Assembly (NCBI GenBank): GCA_036480375.1
Contig: JAZGGI010000029.1
Coordinates: 33,210 to 97,209 of the forward strand
Reading direction: 5' to 3'
DNA: 64,000 nt
DNA from: Candidatus Zixiibacteriota bacterium
Lineage (GTDB): Bacteria > Zixibacteria > MSB-5A5 > GN15 > JAAZOE01
Both the position numbers and the translations under genes were made by a program. How positions within the stretch are numbered: position 1 is the first letter of the stretch; every line of letters begins with the position of its first letter. Positions 1 through 9,368 of this stretch are shown here, in pieces. The notes beneath the pieces are model-generated. The model was given only the letters and a program-made list of their open reading frames with translations. It did not search any database and had not been told where the DNA came from.

Positions 1-333
1 TAATTCATTGCTGGATATATCTAATTTGGCGTTCAGATCATTAAATGAATTTTCAAGAGAATCTATTGTGTGATTTAGCAGGGCAATTTGCTCGTCGGCA
101 CCGGAGTTATCGCTGATCGTTTCCGGGGAATCGGATATATCGGCATAAATTGAATCGATCAGATACTGCCTCAGAGAATCAGTCATGGATAAGACATCAT
201 CTTTGCTGATATAATTCTCATCCGGAGCCGTATAATTTATTCTCTGTTTTTCCTGACTTGAATAAATCACCTTGATATAAGCGATACTCACTAAAACCAA
301 CACCAGTATAATGGCGATAATATATTTCTTCAT
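1..333 (-). CDS. Small membrane-anchored coiled-coil protein, 3' end outside window
   Basis: An open frame runs from ATG at 333 off the left edge of the window (111 codons visible). The ATG is preceded by a strong GGAGG site (spacing 7). The protein starts MKKYIIAIILVLVLVSIAYI, a single N-terminal membrane segment or uncleaved signal, followed by a polar, Asp/Ser-rich region. Its last 30 visible residues have the heptad-like leucine pattern of a short coiled coil (LLNHTIDSLENSFNDLNAKL). It is the last visible gene of the leftmost minus-strand block but has its own sigma-70-like promoter at 353-381. I do not recognise a family. A periplasmic or cell-division-type anchored coiled-coil protein is an inference. 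Confidence 0.7.
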   Translation of the reverse strand, partial: MKKYIIAIILVLVLVSIAYIKVIYSSQEKQRINYTAPDENYISKDDVLSMTDSLRQYLIDSIYADISDSPETISDNSGADEQIALLNHTIDSLENSFNDLNAKLDISSNEL

Positions 334-352
334 ATCATTAACCTCCGGCAAA

Positions 353-381
353 AAAATATAGATTTGAATATTTTAAGTCAA
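353..381 (-). promoter_or_regulatory. Predicted sigma-70 promoter of the 1-333 gene
   Basis: On the minus strand TTGACT (376-381) and TATTTT (353-358) are separated by 17 bp. The predicted start lies about 10-15 nt upstream of the GGAGG site of the gene ending at 333. Confidence 0.5.
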
Positions 382-435
382 GATTAGATTTTCAGGTTGA
401 TTTAACGTTTTAATGATATTATTGCGTTTGACGAT

Positions 436-1440
436 TTAATTATACTCTACTTCTTTTTCAATTTGCTTCAACGAAATATGCTCTTTGCGCAAATAATAAA
501 AACCCACTAATGTAACGACCAGATACTGAGCGGCATGCATAACAATAGAGCAGGATAACGCCGTCGATTGGTCAACATTGTAAAATCCTAATGACAACAC
601 CGCCCCATAATGATAAACGCCGATAAATCCCGGAGACGCCGGTACCATTATGAGAATGGATACGACCACTAAAATCACAAATGACGCGGCCAGCGGCAGT
701 TTTAACCCAAATGCAAGCAGAATAAAGTAATTTGAAATCCCCATTATCATCCAGATCATGAAAGTATGATAAGTTGCCCAGAAAATCTGCCGCCAGTCTC
801 TCATGAATTCCGTCCCGGTGGCGAATCTTTTTACTGCTTCGTTTACAATGGGCCTGATTTTCCCGGGCATTATACCGAGCAGTCTTTTAAGAATATGGCT
901 GTCCCGCTCTCCGCGGCGGCTCAGATAAACAGCAAATGACAAGCCCAATAATCCCACGACGATGGTTACGACGACTCCAAATTTCAGTTGTTGATTGAGA
1001 ATTAACGGGGATACAAAGAGAACCAGAAAAAATATGATTAGTAAGGCCAGCAAATCAAAAACAATTCTCTCGACAAATATAGTCGCCAGCGAAGCTGATT
1101 TCGATATATCCTCTTTAACTGACAATGAATACGCCCGGACGAATTCTCCCAGGCGAAAGGGAAGAACATTATTAGCCATAAAGCCAATCATCGTAATCGA
1201 AAACAATCTTGAGAAAGGAATACTTTTTATCGGGGAAAACATATGTTTCCAGCGCAATCCCCTGAAAATCATCGTGACCATAATGAGAATCACATTCGGA
1301 ATCAACCACCAGTAATTGGCATCTTTGAGCGCTTCGGTAAGCTCGGTGTAATCGACTCTATAGAATAGGTAGGACAGAAGAGCGGCCGAAATAACTATTC
1401 CGGCAATCTGCATAAATATTTTTTTGCCTCTCGCGCTCAT
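436..1440 (-). CDS. Flippase-like integral membrane protein (LPG synthase TM / UPF0104 family)
   Basis: This 334-residue protein has about eight hydrophobic segments spread over the whole length, beginning at residues 10-30. The pattern matches the lysylphosphatidylglycerol synthase membrane-region family (PF03706, UPF0104). Typical features are the FMANNVLPFRLGEFVRAY stretch near residues 87-104 and the PASPGFIGVYHYG stretch near residues 266-278. There is no C-terminal aminoacyl-transferase domain, so it is the stand-alone membrane form, usually annotated as a lipid or glycan flippase-like protein. Its ATG overlaps the stop of the upstream glycosyltransferase gene by one base (TAATG), so translation is probably coupled. 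This points to a role in export or modification of a lipid-linked sugar, which is inference. Confidence 0.85.
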   Translation of the reverse strand: MSARGKKIFMQIAGIVISAALLSYLFYRVDYTELTEALKDANYWWLIPNVILIMVTMIFRGLRWKHMFSPIKSIPFSRLFSITMIGFMANNVLPFRLGEFVRAYSLSVKEDISKSASLATIFVERIVFDLLALLIIFFLVLFVSPLILNQQLKFGVVVTIVVGLLGLSFAVYLSRRGERDSHILKRLLGIMPGKIRPIVNEAVKRFATGTEFMRDWRQIFWATYHTFMIWMIMGISNYFILLAFGLKLPLAASFVILVVVSILIMVPASPGFIGVYHYGAVLSLGFYNVDQSTALSCSIVMHAAQYLVVTLVGFYYLRKEHISLKQIEKEVEYN

Positions 1441-2549
1441 TACTTTCCGGCTACCTCTTTACACAAATCAAGGAATTTATCAGCCGCCTTATCCCAATTA
1501 AACTGCTCCGCCCAACTCAAACCGCCCTGCTCCAGTTTCTCTCTCACATTTTCATCGGTGAGAAGCATAATGATTTTGTCAGATAACTCTGAAATATTTC
1601 CATACTCATATAATAATCCACTGACATCGTGCTTGACCGAATCACATAGTCCGGGAGTATTGGCCGCAATAACCGTTGTACCGCAACTATTGGCCTCAAT
1701 ATTTGTCAGTCCCCATCCTTCTTTCAGAGACGGATATACCATAATATGAGAGCGGCACAGATTTTCGACCTTTTTCTCCTCGGAAACAAATCCGGGAAAA
1801 TCCACCGCATCCGATATTTTTAGCTCCTGAACCTGTTTTCTGAGAGTATCGAGATAATCTCCGATTCCGATCACGGATAATTTTGCGTTGGGTATTTTGC
1901 TTTTTACGATTGTAAAGGCGGAAATGAGATGTTGAACCGATTTATATTTTTTAATTCGACCCAAATATAGGACCGACGGATATTCAAATTTATGAAATCC
2001 CTTGCCATTGTTATATAGCTCTCGATCTATGCCGCAATGAATCACGGAAATATTTTTTTCAGGAATTCCTCGAGTTATCATATCTCCTGCGGTTGATTCG
2101 GATATGACACAAAATTGCTTATTACGATAGATTCGTGTAAGAGGCTTTTCCGCGAGATATATATAGCTCCCCAAAATAAAATTAATTTCCTGAAATACCG
2201 CCGTAGAAAAAAGATGCGGGATAATAATTATCGTTGGCAAATTAAGGTATAGAGGGGTGTAGAAGGGAATCTTATTGATATCTTCAAGAAATAAATCATA
2301 ATTCTCCGACTTAACAAGCCTTCTGAGATGAAAAGGAGCCACTAGATTAAAGTTATATCGGTTGCCCGTCCGAATAATTCTTACACCTTCAACTAATTCT
2401 TCAGATAATCCTCCTATGTAATTAGAACACAATAGAGTTACGGAATGGCCAGAGGACGCGATCCTACGAAGCAATTCCTCCAAATGAACTTCAGCTCCCC
2501 CCGACATGGGGTTTTTCAAGTCTTGCCAATTTAGCGCTAAAATATTCAC
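1440..2549 (-). CDS. Glycosyltransferase family 4 protein
   Basis: The 369-residue protein has the two-Rossmann-fold layout of GT-B glycosyltransferases of family GT4. The N-terminal half carries the MSGGAEVHLEELLRRIA acceptor-side motif (residues 14-30), and the C-terminal half the donor site with YLGRIKKYKSV (about 195-205). The E-x7-E signature lies in PSLKEGWGLTNIEANSCG (about 274-291). The start is GTG at 2549, with a GGGGA site 9 bases upstream lying inside the end of the preceding gene. It sits between a DUF2723 membrane protein and a flippase-like protein, with gaps of 3 and -1 bases. The likely job is adding a sugar from a nucleotide donor to a lipid- or protein-linked acceptor. The specific sugar cannot be read from the sequence. 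Confidence 0.9.
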   Translation of the reverse strand: MNILALNWQDLKNPMSGGAEVHLEELLRRIASSGHSVTLLCSNYIGGLSEELVEGVRIIRTGNRYNFNLVAPFHLRRLVKSENYDLFLEDINKIPFYTPLYLNLPTIIIIPHLFSTAVFQEINFILGSYIYLAEKPLTRIYRNKQFCVISESTAGDMITRGIPEKNISVIHCGIDRELYNNGKGFHKFEYPSVLYLGRIKKYKSVQHLISAFTIVKSKIPNAKLSVIGIGDYLDTLRKQVQELKISDAVDFPGFVSEEKKVENLCRSHIMVYPSLKEGWGLTNIEANSCGTTVIAANTPGLCDSVKHDVSGLLYEYGNISELSDKIIMLLTDENVREKLEQGGLSWAEQFNWDKAADKFLDLCKEVAGK

Positions 2550-2552
2550 GAA

Positions 2553-5027
2553 TCAATTTCCCCGAGAATCTGTGTCATTTTGGCTTGCGGGCAAAGTTCT
2601 CATCGTTTCTATTATCTTTGGCGCGTCTGGATCATCAGGATTATTCTTCAGCCAGTTTGCAATTACAGCTCTCATCCGATTCCATTCCTGGTCCTCAAAC
2701 AACCATTTTGAGTAAAGCCGAAATCCATTATAAAAATGGGGAAAGGTATCAAGCGTAGCGCTCATTACTTCTTTAGCTTTTTGTCGATTTCCTATTTTAT
2801 CATAAGTCATAGCACAGGTATAATACATCTCTATGGCACGTTCGCGAGGGATGAAATTAACAATCGAGTCGACTAAATGCTCCTGCCCCGATTCAATATA
2901 AAGCTGGGCCAGGTAGTTGTAAGCGCCGACATTATAGGGAACGATCTTTGTACTAAATGCAGCCAGCTCTATCGCTTCCTCAAACTGTCCCAACATACGC
3001 AAAGAATCAGCCATTAGTGTTAATCCGGTCGTGTAATTGCCGGTTAAAGCCTTGGTTCGTTCATCCTTATAGATATTATCATCGGCAATTGAACGAAATT
3101 TGAATTTACTAAAATACAGATCTTTGGCCTTTTCCATATCGATTTGACCCGGTCTATCTCCCGACTCAAGACGATGAACCATACCCTGCATGACTAACCT
3201 ATCGTCAATCTTCTGACCTCGATATTGCCGCATACTTGGCGGAATAGATATTGAATAATGAATCGGTCTTTGCCAGCGGTTTACAGCCAGGATTTCATCA
3301 TGAACCTGATCCTGAATGCGGTACCTTACCTGGCCCTCCAGTAAACGATGCCGCAGATTCGAGATTTGAGAATCTGTCCATCTGATCGGAATCTTTTTTG
3401 TATTTCGAATTTGTCTGATATACCAGTCCATATTCGCCAGAGAAAGGTTTACGACTGTCACGTCGGTTCTGATCTTATAAACATTCTGCAGACACCACAC
3501 CGGAAAAGTATCATTGTCTCCGCCGATGAATAAAATTGAATTAACATCGCACGAAATTAGGTTATTGTAGGCAAAATCATAGGGAATATAATTGCCCGAA
3601 CGATCCGACACATGATAATTGGCGACAACCGGTACAGCGCCAAGAAAGACCAATAGAGACAGAACAAACATTGTCGTACGGCGTAGAATTTTTGACTTAA
3701 ATAAAATTGACTCACGCGCCATTTCCATTAAGGCGGCTATTCCCAATCCAATTGCAATTCCAAAAAGGATAAATCCGGGAGTGAAAAAATAATCGCGGTC
3801 GCGGACTTCAAGGTTTCCGTCACCGGTTAACGGATCGATTCTGGTACCGTCAGCAAAATTCATATACCAAACCAAAAATACGGTTCCAAGTAAAATCAAT
3901 AAAAAGAAGGGAATTCCGATTTTTGAACGCCTGCGCATCAACTCCCAAATTCCCAACAATCCCAAAACGAACACAAACGCAAATGAACGGCCGTTTATTC
4001 CATATTGATTTGAAAAGAAACCCCAGAATCCCATCCGAGGATAAACTCCGAATTGATTTTTAAGCTCCGCCCGTCTCATCATAGCCCGCTCAATCATTGA
4101 TTCACGCCCGTATTGACGGCGTTCGAGAAAATTCTTGAAAGCCGCAAAGGAATATGATGGATCATTCTGATTAATAGCCGGCTTTTGAGCAGAACGAATC
4201 GGAGTATATATTTGCACCGAATATCCTATAATGGCGGCTAATATCAGCGCCAGAGAAAATTTCCAGATGTATTTGCGTGTAATTATCACACCAAGAATAG
4301 CCGCCAGCAGCCATATTCCGGTTGACCATAAAAACAGATCTATATTATGGGCGATCAGAACAAGACAGAATCCTGTAACATAAAAAAAGATTTCTCTTCG
4401 CAATCTCGGAGAATATAAAATAACGGTTATAAAAACCGCCGGCATTATTAAGAACGTCGTCAGATGAATACCGATTGACAAAAACGCCAGGAAATTAATT
4501 AATAGTAGATATTTGACTGAGGTTGGTTTTTCCCTTTCTTCAATCCAGCGAAGTAACAACCAAATTATGATAATCATTAAAAGCATCGCTGGTGAATACA
4601 CTTCGGTTTCGACGGAATTATTCCATTGGGTTTGTGAAAACCCGAACATCATACTCCCAACAACTGCCCCAACATAAGCCGTAAATCTCCTCCAGCCGTC
4701 AATTTGACCCGGCTTCCACCACATGATTATTAATCTGCGCGTCACCAAATAAGCAAACATAACCGCAAAGGCTCCGCTTACGGCCGAAAACATATTCACT
4801 CGAGCCGAAATATCTTCATGAAGCGGTAAGATGCTGAATATGCGACCGAGAAGAACCCAGAGGGGATTTCCGGGAGGATGAGGTATTCCCAGGATATGGG
4901 CACAGGTAATAAATTCACCGCAATCCCAGAAAGATAGGGTTGGAGCCTTAGTCATATTATATATTATCAGAGAAATTATGAATAGCGCGCCGGCAAGAGA
5001 TTTATGCAGATAATTATCTTTTATCAT
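2553..5027 (-). CDS. DUF2723 polytopic membrane protein with C-terminal TPR-like region
   Basis: The family signature lies near the N-terminus: TLSFWDCGEFITCAHILGIP and HPPGNPLWVLLGR. It matches DUF2723 (PF11028), whose animal member TMEM260 is a protein O-mannosyltransferase. The acidic residues in the first loop (WDCGEF) are typical of GT-C enzymes. About twelve hydrophobic segments fill roughly residues 20-480. The last 250 residues are soluble, with helical TPR-like repeats (FEEAIELAAFSTKIVPYNVG). The ATG at 5027 fits the usual N-terminus; a TTG at 5054 would add nine residues, and neither has an ideal ribosome binding site. It is the first gene of a run with a GT4 enzyme and a flippase-like protein. 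A role in protein or lipid glycosylation at the membrane is inferred. Confidence 0.85.
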   Translation of the reverse strand: MIKDNYLHKSLAGALFIISLIIYNMTKAPTLSFWDCGEFITCAHILGIPHPPGNPLWVLLGRIFSILPLHEDISARVNMFSAVSGAFAVMFAYLVTRRLIIMWWKPGQIDGWRRFTAYVGAVVGSMMFGFSQTQWNNSVETEVYSPAMLLMIIIIWLLLRWIEEREKPTSVKYLLLINFLAFLSIGIHLTTFLIMPAVFITVILYSPRLRREIFFYVTGFCLVLIAHNIDLFLWSTGIWLLAAILGVIITRKYIWKFSLALILAAIIGYSVQIYTPIRSAQKPAINQNDPSYSFAAFKNFLERRQYGRESMIERAMMRRAELKNQFGVYPRMGFWGFFSNQYGINGRSFAFVFVLGLLGIWELMRRRSKIGIPFFLLILLGTVFLVWYMNFADGTRIDPLTGDGNLEVRDRDYFFTPGFILFGIAIGLGIAALMEMARESILFKSKILRRTTMFVLSLLVFLGAVPVVANYHVSDRSGNYIPYDFAYNNLISCDVNSILFIGGDNDTFPVWCLQNVYKIRTDVTVVNLSLANMDWYIRQIRNTKKIPIRWTDSQISNLRHRLLEGQVRYRIQDQVHDEILAVNRWQRPIHYSISIPPSMRQYRGQKIDDRLVMQGMVHRLESGDRPGQIDMEKAKDLYFSKFKFRSIADDNIYKDERTKALTGNYTTGLTLMADSLRMLGQFEEAIELAAFSTKIVPYNVGAYNYLAQLYIESGQEHLVDSIVNFIPRERAIEMYYTCAMTYDKIGNRQKAKEVMSATLDTFPHFYNGFRLYSKWLFEDQEWNRMRAVIANWLKNNPDDPDAPKIIETMRTLPASQNDTDSRGN

Positions 5028-5077
5028 CAAAATTGACTGTTCTCTCCAATTCAAAATTACCCATAAACGTTTAGTTT

Positions 5078-5083
5078 ATTATA
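5078..5083 (-). promoter_or_regulatory. Possible -10 element upstream of the DUF2723 gene
   Basis: A perfect TATAAT lies on the minus strand between the rib-operon terminator and the DUF2723 gene. I see no good -35 hexamer at 16-18 bp, so this is only a candidate. Confidence 0.3.
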
Positions 5084-5129
5084 CTTTGAAGGCAATAAAT
5101 ATAACACAAAAATTCTCTATGTCCAGCCA

Positions 5130-5163
5130 TAAAAAAAGCGGGCTTTCGTAATACCACCCGCTT
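5130..5163 (-). terminator. Rho-independent terminator of the rib-nusB operon
   Basis: On the minus strand AAGCGGG pairs with CCCGCTT around a 14-nt loop, followed by a run of T. It lies 36 bases after the nusB stop. Confidence 0.8.
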
Positions 5164-5198
5164 ATGCTCCTTACTAACAATTGCTTAGGATTTTTAGA

Positions 5199-5606
5199 TC
5201 ACTGTTTTATTTCAGTTAAGGCCGCGTCCAGAATCCCATTGACAAAAGAACTGGAATCAGAAGTGCTATACTTTTTGGCCAAATCAACGGCTTCATTAAT
5301 AGCAACTTTTTCCGGTATATCGGGCATGAAATGAAGCTCGCATAATCCCATCCGCAAAATTATGCGATCGATTACGGCAATCCTGTCCAGTTTCCAATTC
5401 TCGGCCAGTCGCTCGATTTCCTTGTCGAGGGAATTCAGATTTTTTATAGTCTCCCCGACATAAAAGTGAATAAACGAAATCTGCCCCGCAGGAATTGAGC
5501 TTTCCTTTTGGACTTCCTCGATTATCTCATTTACGTCACGGTTAAAAATTTCGTACGCATACAATACCTTGAGAACAAATTCCCGCGCTTGTCGTCTTTT
5601 CGTCAT
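5199..5606 (-). CDS. nusB: Transcription antitermination factor NusB
   Basis: The 135-residue protein is full length for NusB. It begins [19 protein letters not shown], the usual RNA-binding start, and has the conserved [16 protein letters not shown] and [17 protein letters not shown] motifs in the second half. NusB with NusE (S10) binds boxA RNA in rRNA antitermination complexes. The ATG overlaps the ribH stop by four bases (ATGA), making it the last gene of the riboflavin operon. The ribH-nusB pairing is common in bacteria. Confidence 0.95.
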   Translation of the reverse strand: MTKRRQAREFVLKVLYAYEIFNRDVNEIIEEVQKESSIPAGQISFIHFYVGETIKNLNSLDKEIERLAENWKLDRIAVIDRIILRMGLCELHFMPDIPEKVAINEAVDLAKKYSTSDSSSFVNGILDAALTEIKQ

Positions 5607-6079
5607 GCTTTATCAATCTGCCTGTAAAGATCAACCATTTCAATTGCCGATAGAGCCGCATCCCAACCCTTATTGCCAGCCTTTGTACCGGCCCGTTCTA
5701 TCGCCTGATCAAGAGTATCAGCCATAACGATACCGAAAATTACCGGCAATTTCGTCTGCAATGCAATGTTCGCGATTCCTTTTGACGCCTCGGCCGCTAT
5801 ATAATCAAAATGCGGAGTATCGCCCCTGATGAGAGCGCCCAAACACAAAACAGCATCATACTTTTTGGCTAAGGCCGCTTTCTGCGCGGCGTACGGAATT
5901 TCAAATGACCCCGGTACCCAAATAACGCTTATATCTTTTTCGGCGACTCCATGACGAGACAGACAATCCAGAGCGCCTTCCAGAAGTTTTGAAGTCAACA
6001 GTTCGTTGAAGCGGCTAACTACGATGGCATGCTTTTGCCCCTTACCGCTTAATTGCCCAATATATGTTTTTGCCGGCAT
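5603..6079 (-). CDS. ribH: 6,7-dimethyl-8-ribityllumazine synthase
   Basis: Lumazine synthase condenses 3,4-dihydroxy-2-butanone 4-phosphate with the ribityl-pyrimidine to give the riboflavin precursor. The 158-residue protein has the family motifs [50 protein letters not shown] (the catalytic-loop histidine is in PHFDYI) and [12 protein letters not shown]. The ATG at 6079 has a perfect AGGAGG site and avoids overlapping ribBA. A longer reading from 6157 would add 26 residues unlike the family. It lies between ribBA and nusB in the rib operon. Confidence 0.95.
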   Translation of the reverse strand: MPAKTYIGQLSGKGQKHAIVVSRFNELLTSKLLEGALDCLSRHGVAEKDISVIWVPGSFEIPYAAQKAALAKKYDAVLCLGALIRGDTPHFDYIAAEASKGIANIALQTKLPVIFGIVMADTLDQAIERAGTKAGNKGWDAALSAIEMVDLYRQIDKA

Positions 6080-6089
6080 TTTATCCTCC

Positions 6090-7295
6090 TTACAATAATG
6101 ATAATAAGTGTCCCAGCTTATCGCGTTTCGTTTCCAAATAAAATTTATTGTGCTCATTCGGCTTGCAAAGAACCGGAACCCGGTCGGTTATTTCGAGACC
6201 GTGCCCCTGCAACCCAATCAGCTTACGGGGGTTATTGGTTATAATGCGAATGGTCGAAAGTCCCATATCTTTTAGAATCTGAGCTCCGATTCCATAATCC
6301 CTCAGGTCGGCCTTAAAGCCAAGCTCCTCGTTTGCCTGAACGGTATCGCGACCTTTTTCCTGAAGAACATACGCCTTAAGCTTATTTACCAATCCAATAC
6401 CCCTCCCCTCCTGGCGCATGTACAGAAGGACACCCATTCCTTCTTTTTCAATCATCTGCATAGCAAAAGCCAATTGATCGCCGCAGTCGCACCGGGAAGA
6501 ACCGAAAACATCGCCCGTCAAACATTGCGAATGCACCCTTACCAAAACGTCTTTTTTGCCCGCCACATCGCCTTTGGCAAGGGCCAAATGATGATGATCA
6601 TCAATCTCACTCCTATAGAGATGCAGTCGAAACTCTCCCCAGCAGGTCGGCAGTTTGGCCTCAAGCACATTAGTTATGAGTTTTTCATTATGTCTTCGAT
6701 ATTCAATTAAATCCTGCACAGTAGTAATCTTTAGATCAAATTCGTCGGCCATTTTCAACAAACGCGGAACCCGAGCCATATTTCCGTCATCGTCGATGAT
6801 TTCGCACAAGACACCCGCCGGAGCGAATCCGGCCAGACGAGCCAAATCCACTGAGGCTTCAGTGTGTCCCGCCCGAGCCAGAACGCCGCCGTCCAAAGCC
6901 TGCAATGGAAATATATGACCGGGTCTGCCAAAATCTTCCGGTTTGGCATCCTTATTAACCAACGTCTTAATAGTCGTCGCCCGGTCATAGGCGGATATTC
7001 CAGTAGTCGTGCCGTTAACGGCATCAACCGAGACGGTAAATCGAGTGCCATGTAATGCGGTATTACGCTGCACCATCGCCTCAAGGTCAAGCTGCCCCAG
7101 CCTCTCGCGCGTCAGGGGCGCGCAAATGAGGCCGCGCCCATGCTTACTGATAAAATTAATGGCTTCTGGTGTGGCCATCTCGGCTGCCATGATAAAATCG
7201 CCTTCGTTTTCACGATTTTCATCATCAACAACGATGACCATTTTACCGGATTTTATATCTTCAATCGCTTCTTCGACTGTACAAAATTTTGCCAT
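6090..7295 (-). CDS. ribBA: Bifunctional DHBP synthase / GTP cyclohydrolase II
   Basis: This 401-residue fusion supplies both branches of riboflavin synthesis. Residues 1-200 are 3,4-dihydroxy-2-butanone 4-phosphate synthase, with the acidic [18 protein letters not shown] motif and [13 protein letters not shown]. Residues 205-401 are GTP cyclohydrolase II, with the zinc ligands in [18 protein letters not shown] and the [10 protein letters not shown] catalytic stretch. Both active sites look complete. A GAGGTG site lies 7 bases before the ATG. It is 14 bases after ribE and 10 bases before ribH, all under the FMN riboswitch. Confidence 0.96.
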   Translation of the reverse strand: MAKFCTVEEAIEDIKSGKMVIVVDDENRENEGDFIMAAEMATPEAINFISKHGRGLICAPLTRERLGQLDLEAMVQRNTALHGTRFTVSVDAVNGTTTGISAYDRATTIKTLVNKDAKPEDFGRPGHIFPLQALDGGVLARAGHTEASVDLARLAGFAPAGVLCEIIDDDGNMARVPRLLKMADEFDLKITTVQDLIEYRRHNEKLITNVLEAKLPTCWGEFRLHLYRSEIDDHHHLALAKGDVAGKKDVLVRVHSQCLTGDVFGSSRCDCGDQLAFAMQMIEKEGMGVLLYMRQEGRGIGLVNKLKAYVLQEKGRDTVQANEELGFKADLRDYGIGAQILKDMGLSTIRIITNNPRKLIGLQGHGLEITDRVPVLCKPNEHNKFYLETKRDKLGHLLSLL

Positions 7296-7309
7296 GTTGC
7301 ACCTCTATT

Positions 7310-7948
7310 CTAATAACCCATTTTTCGCATAGACTCAACCGACAATTTCTCGGAATTAGATATCCTGTCTAAATGACGCAGGATATACTTGCCGATTAAA
7401 TCAAATTCGATATTTAGTTCATCCCCGATTCTATTGTTAAATAAAGTCGTACGCTTTTGCGTTTCCGGGATAAGATTTACCAAAAAACTTTTCTTATCCA
7501 AGCGTGTCACGGTCAGGCTGACACCATCAAGGCATATTGATCCCTTATCGATTACATAGGGCGCATACTTATCGGCGAGCTCAACGGTAATCTGCCGGCT
7601 TTCGCCCACCTTTGAAATATCAATAATTCTCAGGGTACAATCAATATGGCCCGAGACAAAATGACCGCCCAATCTTCCGTCGGAGCGGAGAGCCTGTTCA
7701 AGATTCACGCGGTCGCTCACTCCGAGGTTTTTTATTGTCGTTAGTTTAATTGTCTCCTGCGAGGCTTCAACCGTAAAGGAATTCTTATCAAACGCTGTCA
7801 CAGTCAAACATGGCCCGGAAACAGCCATCGATTCGCCGATTTCAATATTTTCAAATAATGGCTCAGGCGAAATGGTTATCACCCGATAATTCCCGCGCGA
7901 GGAAATATTTTTTATGATGCCTGCGCTTTCAATTAATCCTGTAAACAT
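7310..7948 (-). CDS. ribE: Riboflavin synthase, alpha chain
   Basis: The enzyme dismutates two lumazine molecules to riboflavin. The 212-residue protein has the characteristic start MFTGLIESAGIIKNI and two homologous lumazine-binding barrels. The first has MAVSGPCLTVTAFDKNSFTV; the second has GHFVSGHIDCTLRI and SICLDGVSLTVTRLDKKSFL. The length is normal. It begins one base after the ribD stop (TAATATG), so it is probably translated by coupling. Confidence 0.95.
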   Translation of the reverse strand: MFTGLIESAGIIKNISSRGNYRVITISPEPLFENIEIGESMAVSGPCLTVTAFDKNSFTVEASQETIKLTTIKNLGVSDRVNLEQALRSDGRLGGHFVSGHIDCTLRIIDISKVGESRQITVELADKYAPYVIDKGSICLDGVSLTVTRLDKKSFLVNLIPETQKRTTLFNNRIGDELNIEFDLIGKYILRHLDRISNSEKLSVESMRKMGY

Positions 7949-7949
7949 A

Positions 7950-9035
7950 TTACCACACCGGATAACCGCTGAAAAGGATATCCGTTCCCATTTTCCTGAA
8001 AGAACTGTCTTTGAATTTTATGCTGCCGGAAATTTCTTTTATTCCGAGAGCGCCGATTGATTCAATTCCTTCGCCAATCAAAATAGGCGAACAACTGAGA
8101 TAAAACTTATTCACGAGCCGCTTATTAAATAACTCTGTCGCTATCTGCGACCCGCCTTCAAATAAAATAGACATCAATCCTGCTTTTCCTGCTTTATTTA
8201 ACAAGCCTTTAATATCCAAGCCGCTTTTTAATTTGCGGATTGACCAGGTGGTCACATGTGAAAAATCGATCGTTTTTAGGATATTCGCGGGGGCCGCTAC
8301 CACCGTTTTGTTATCATTATTATTGATAAACAGATTAAGATTTGCGGGAAGCTGACCTGAAACAGTCAGGATTATCCGGTAAGGGTTTTTTCCCCTGACG
8401 TGCCTCACCGTTAGCGAGGGATTATCGGCTCTTACCGTTCCCGAGCCCACCGCTACAGCGTCATAACGAGCTCTTAATTGATGCGCGAAAGTCCGTACCT
8501 TAATGCCTGATATCCATTGTGATTCGCCTGTTGCGGTCGCAATTCTTCCATCCAAAGTCTGAGCCATTTTTAATACAACAAAGGGTCGTCCGGTTTTATG
8601 AAAGTGGAAATATTCTTCATTGAGTTTGTAGGCTTCTTCTCGGCAAACATCAGAAATGACTTCTATCCCGTGCTCCTGCAGATATTCTCTTCCCCCTCCA
8701 TTGACTTTGCAATTGGGATCTTTGACAGCGTAAATGACTCGTTTAATGCCGGCTTTTACTATGGCTTGCGTACAGGGACCGGTTCGACCGGTATGACAGC
8801 AGGGTTCGAGACTAACAGCGATTGACGCGCCTCTGGCTTTTTCTCCGGCTTTTTCAATCGCCACAATTTCGGCGTGCGCCAGGCCTGCTTTCTTATGGTA
8901 TCCTTTTGAGATAATGCCGTCATCATTAAAGAGTACCGCTCCGACGGCAGGATTTGGGGAGGTATAACCCTGCGCCCATCGGGCCAACCGAATTGCCCGG
9001 CGCATCATGTCCCTATATAACCTGTCATCGGCCAT
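7950..9035 (-). CDS. ribD: Diaminohydroxyphosphoribosylaminopyrimidine deaminase / reductase
   Basis: This two-domain enzyme carries out the second and third steps of riboflavin synthesis. Residues 1-145 are the zinc cytidine-deaminase-like domain, with HAEIVAIEKAG and the ligand motif PCCHTGRTGPC. Residues 150-361 are the NADPH reductase, with MAQTLDGRIATATGESQWIS and LFEGGSQIATELF. It is the first gene of the rib operon. Its ATG follows directly after the T-tract of the riboswitch terminator. The only plausible ribosome binding site (GGGGA) is the 3' arm of that terminator. Confidence 0.95.
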   Translation of the reverse strand: MADDRLYRDMMRRAIRLARWAQGYTSPNPAVGAVLFNDDGIISKGYHKKAGLAHAEIVAIEKAGEKARGASIAVSLEPCCHTGRTGPCTQAIVKAGIKRVIYAVKDPNCKVNGGGREYLQEHGIEVISDVCREEAYKLNEEYFHFHKTGRPFVVLKMAQTLDGRIATATGESQWISGIKVRTFAHQLRARYDAVAVGSGTVRADNPSLTVRHVRGKNPYRIILTVSGQLPANLNLFINNNDNKTVVAAPANILKTIDFSHVTTWSIRKLKSGLDIKGLLNKAGKAGLMSILFEGGSQIATELFNKRLVNKFYLSCSPILIGEGIESIGALGIKEISGSIKFKDSSFRKMGTDILFSGYPVW

Positions 9036-9061
9036 AAAAAAATCCCCATCATATCGGGGAT
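9036..9061 (-). terminator. Riboswitch-controlled terminator overlapping the ribD ribosome binding site
   Basis: On the minus strand ATCCCC pairs with GGGGAT around an 8-nt loop, followed by six or seven T and then the ribD ATG. It is the expression platform of the upstream FMN riboswitch. The GGGGA of the 3' arm is also at Shine-Dalgarno distance from ATG. Confidence 0.75.
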
Positions 9062-9123
9062 AGGGAGCGTCTGATATATACCCTTAATTTCTAAAACAGC
9101 TATATATTAAGCCGTTTAGTATT

Positions 9124-9246
9124 ATCTTCTCCCATCCGGACTATACCGTCGGCGCCGGAATTTCACCGGCTCAGCAGACTTCTTTTGAACTCCGCTCACG
9201 GGCTGTCACCGCCGGTCGAGGAATTTCGCCTCACCCCGAAGATATT
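9124..9246 (-). ncRNA. FMN riboswitch (RFN element)
   Basis: On the minus strand the conserved FMN aptamer is readable end to end. It starts with ATCTTCGGGG and then GGGTGAGGCGAAATTCC. Next come ACCGGCGGTGACAGCCCG, then AGCCGGTGAAATTCCGGCGC, and finally ACGGTATAGTCCGGATGGGA with AGAAGAT closing the P1 stem. It lies between a consensus promoter and ribD, so FMN binding should stop transcription or translation of the whole rib operon. Confidence 0.96.
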
Positions 9247-9253
9247 TGCATGG

Positions 9254-9281
9254 AATATATACGATCTTTGAATTTTGTCAA
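9254..9281 (-). promoter_or_regulatory. Sigma-70 promoter of the riboflavin operon
   Basis: TTGACA (9276-9281) and TATATT (9254-9259) lie 16 bp apart on the minus strand. The expected start point falls right at the 5' edge of the FMN aptamer. The rest of the gap up to 9368 holds nothing else I can recognise. Confidence 0.75.
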
Positions 9282-9368
9282 TAGAATAAAAAGAGATAAA
9301 TTTTATCGGATAATATGGGCTTTCCACATTCTCCGATAAGTAGCGAATATAACAATATTGAATAATTT

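Noticed and set aside
6080..6157. N-terminal extension of ribH
   Set aside because: It overlaps ribBA, lacks a ribosome binding site and does not resemble lumazine synthase; ATG 6079 has a perfect AGGAGG.
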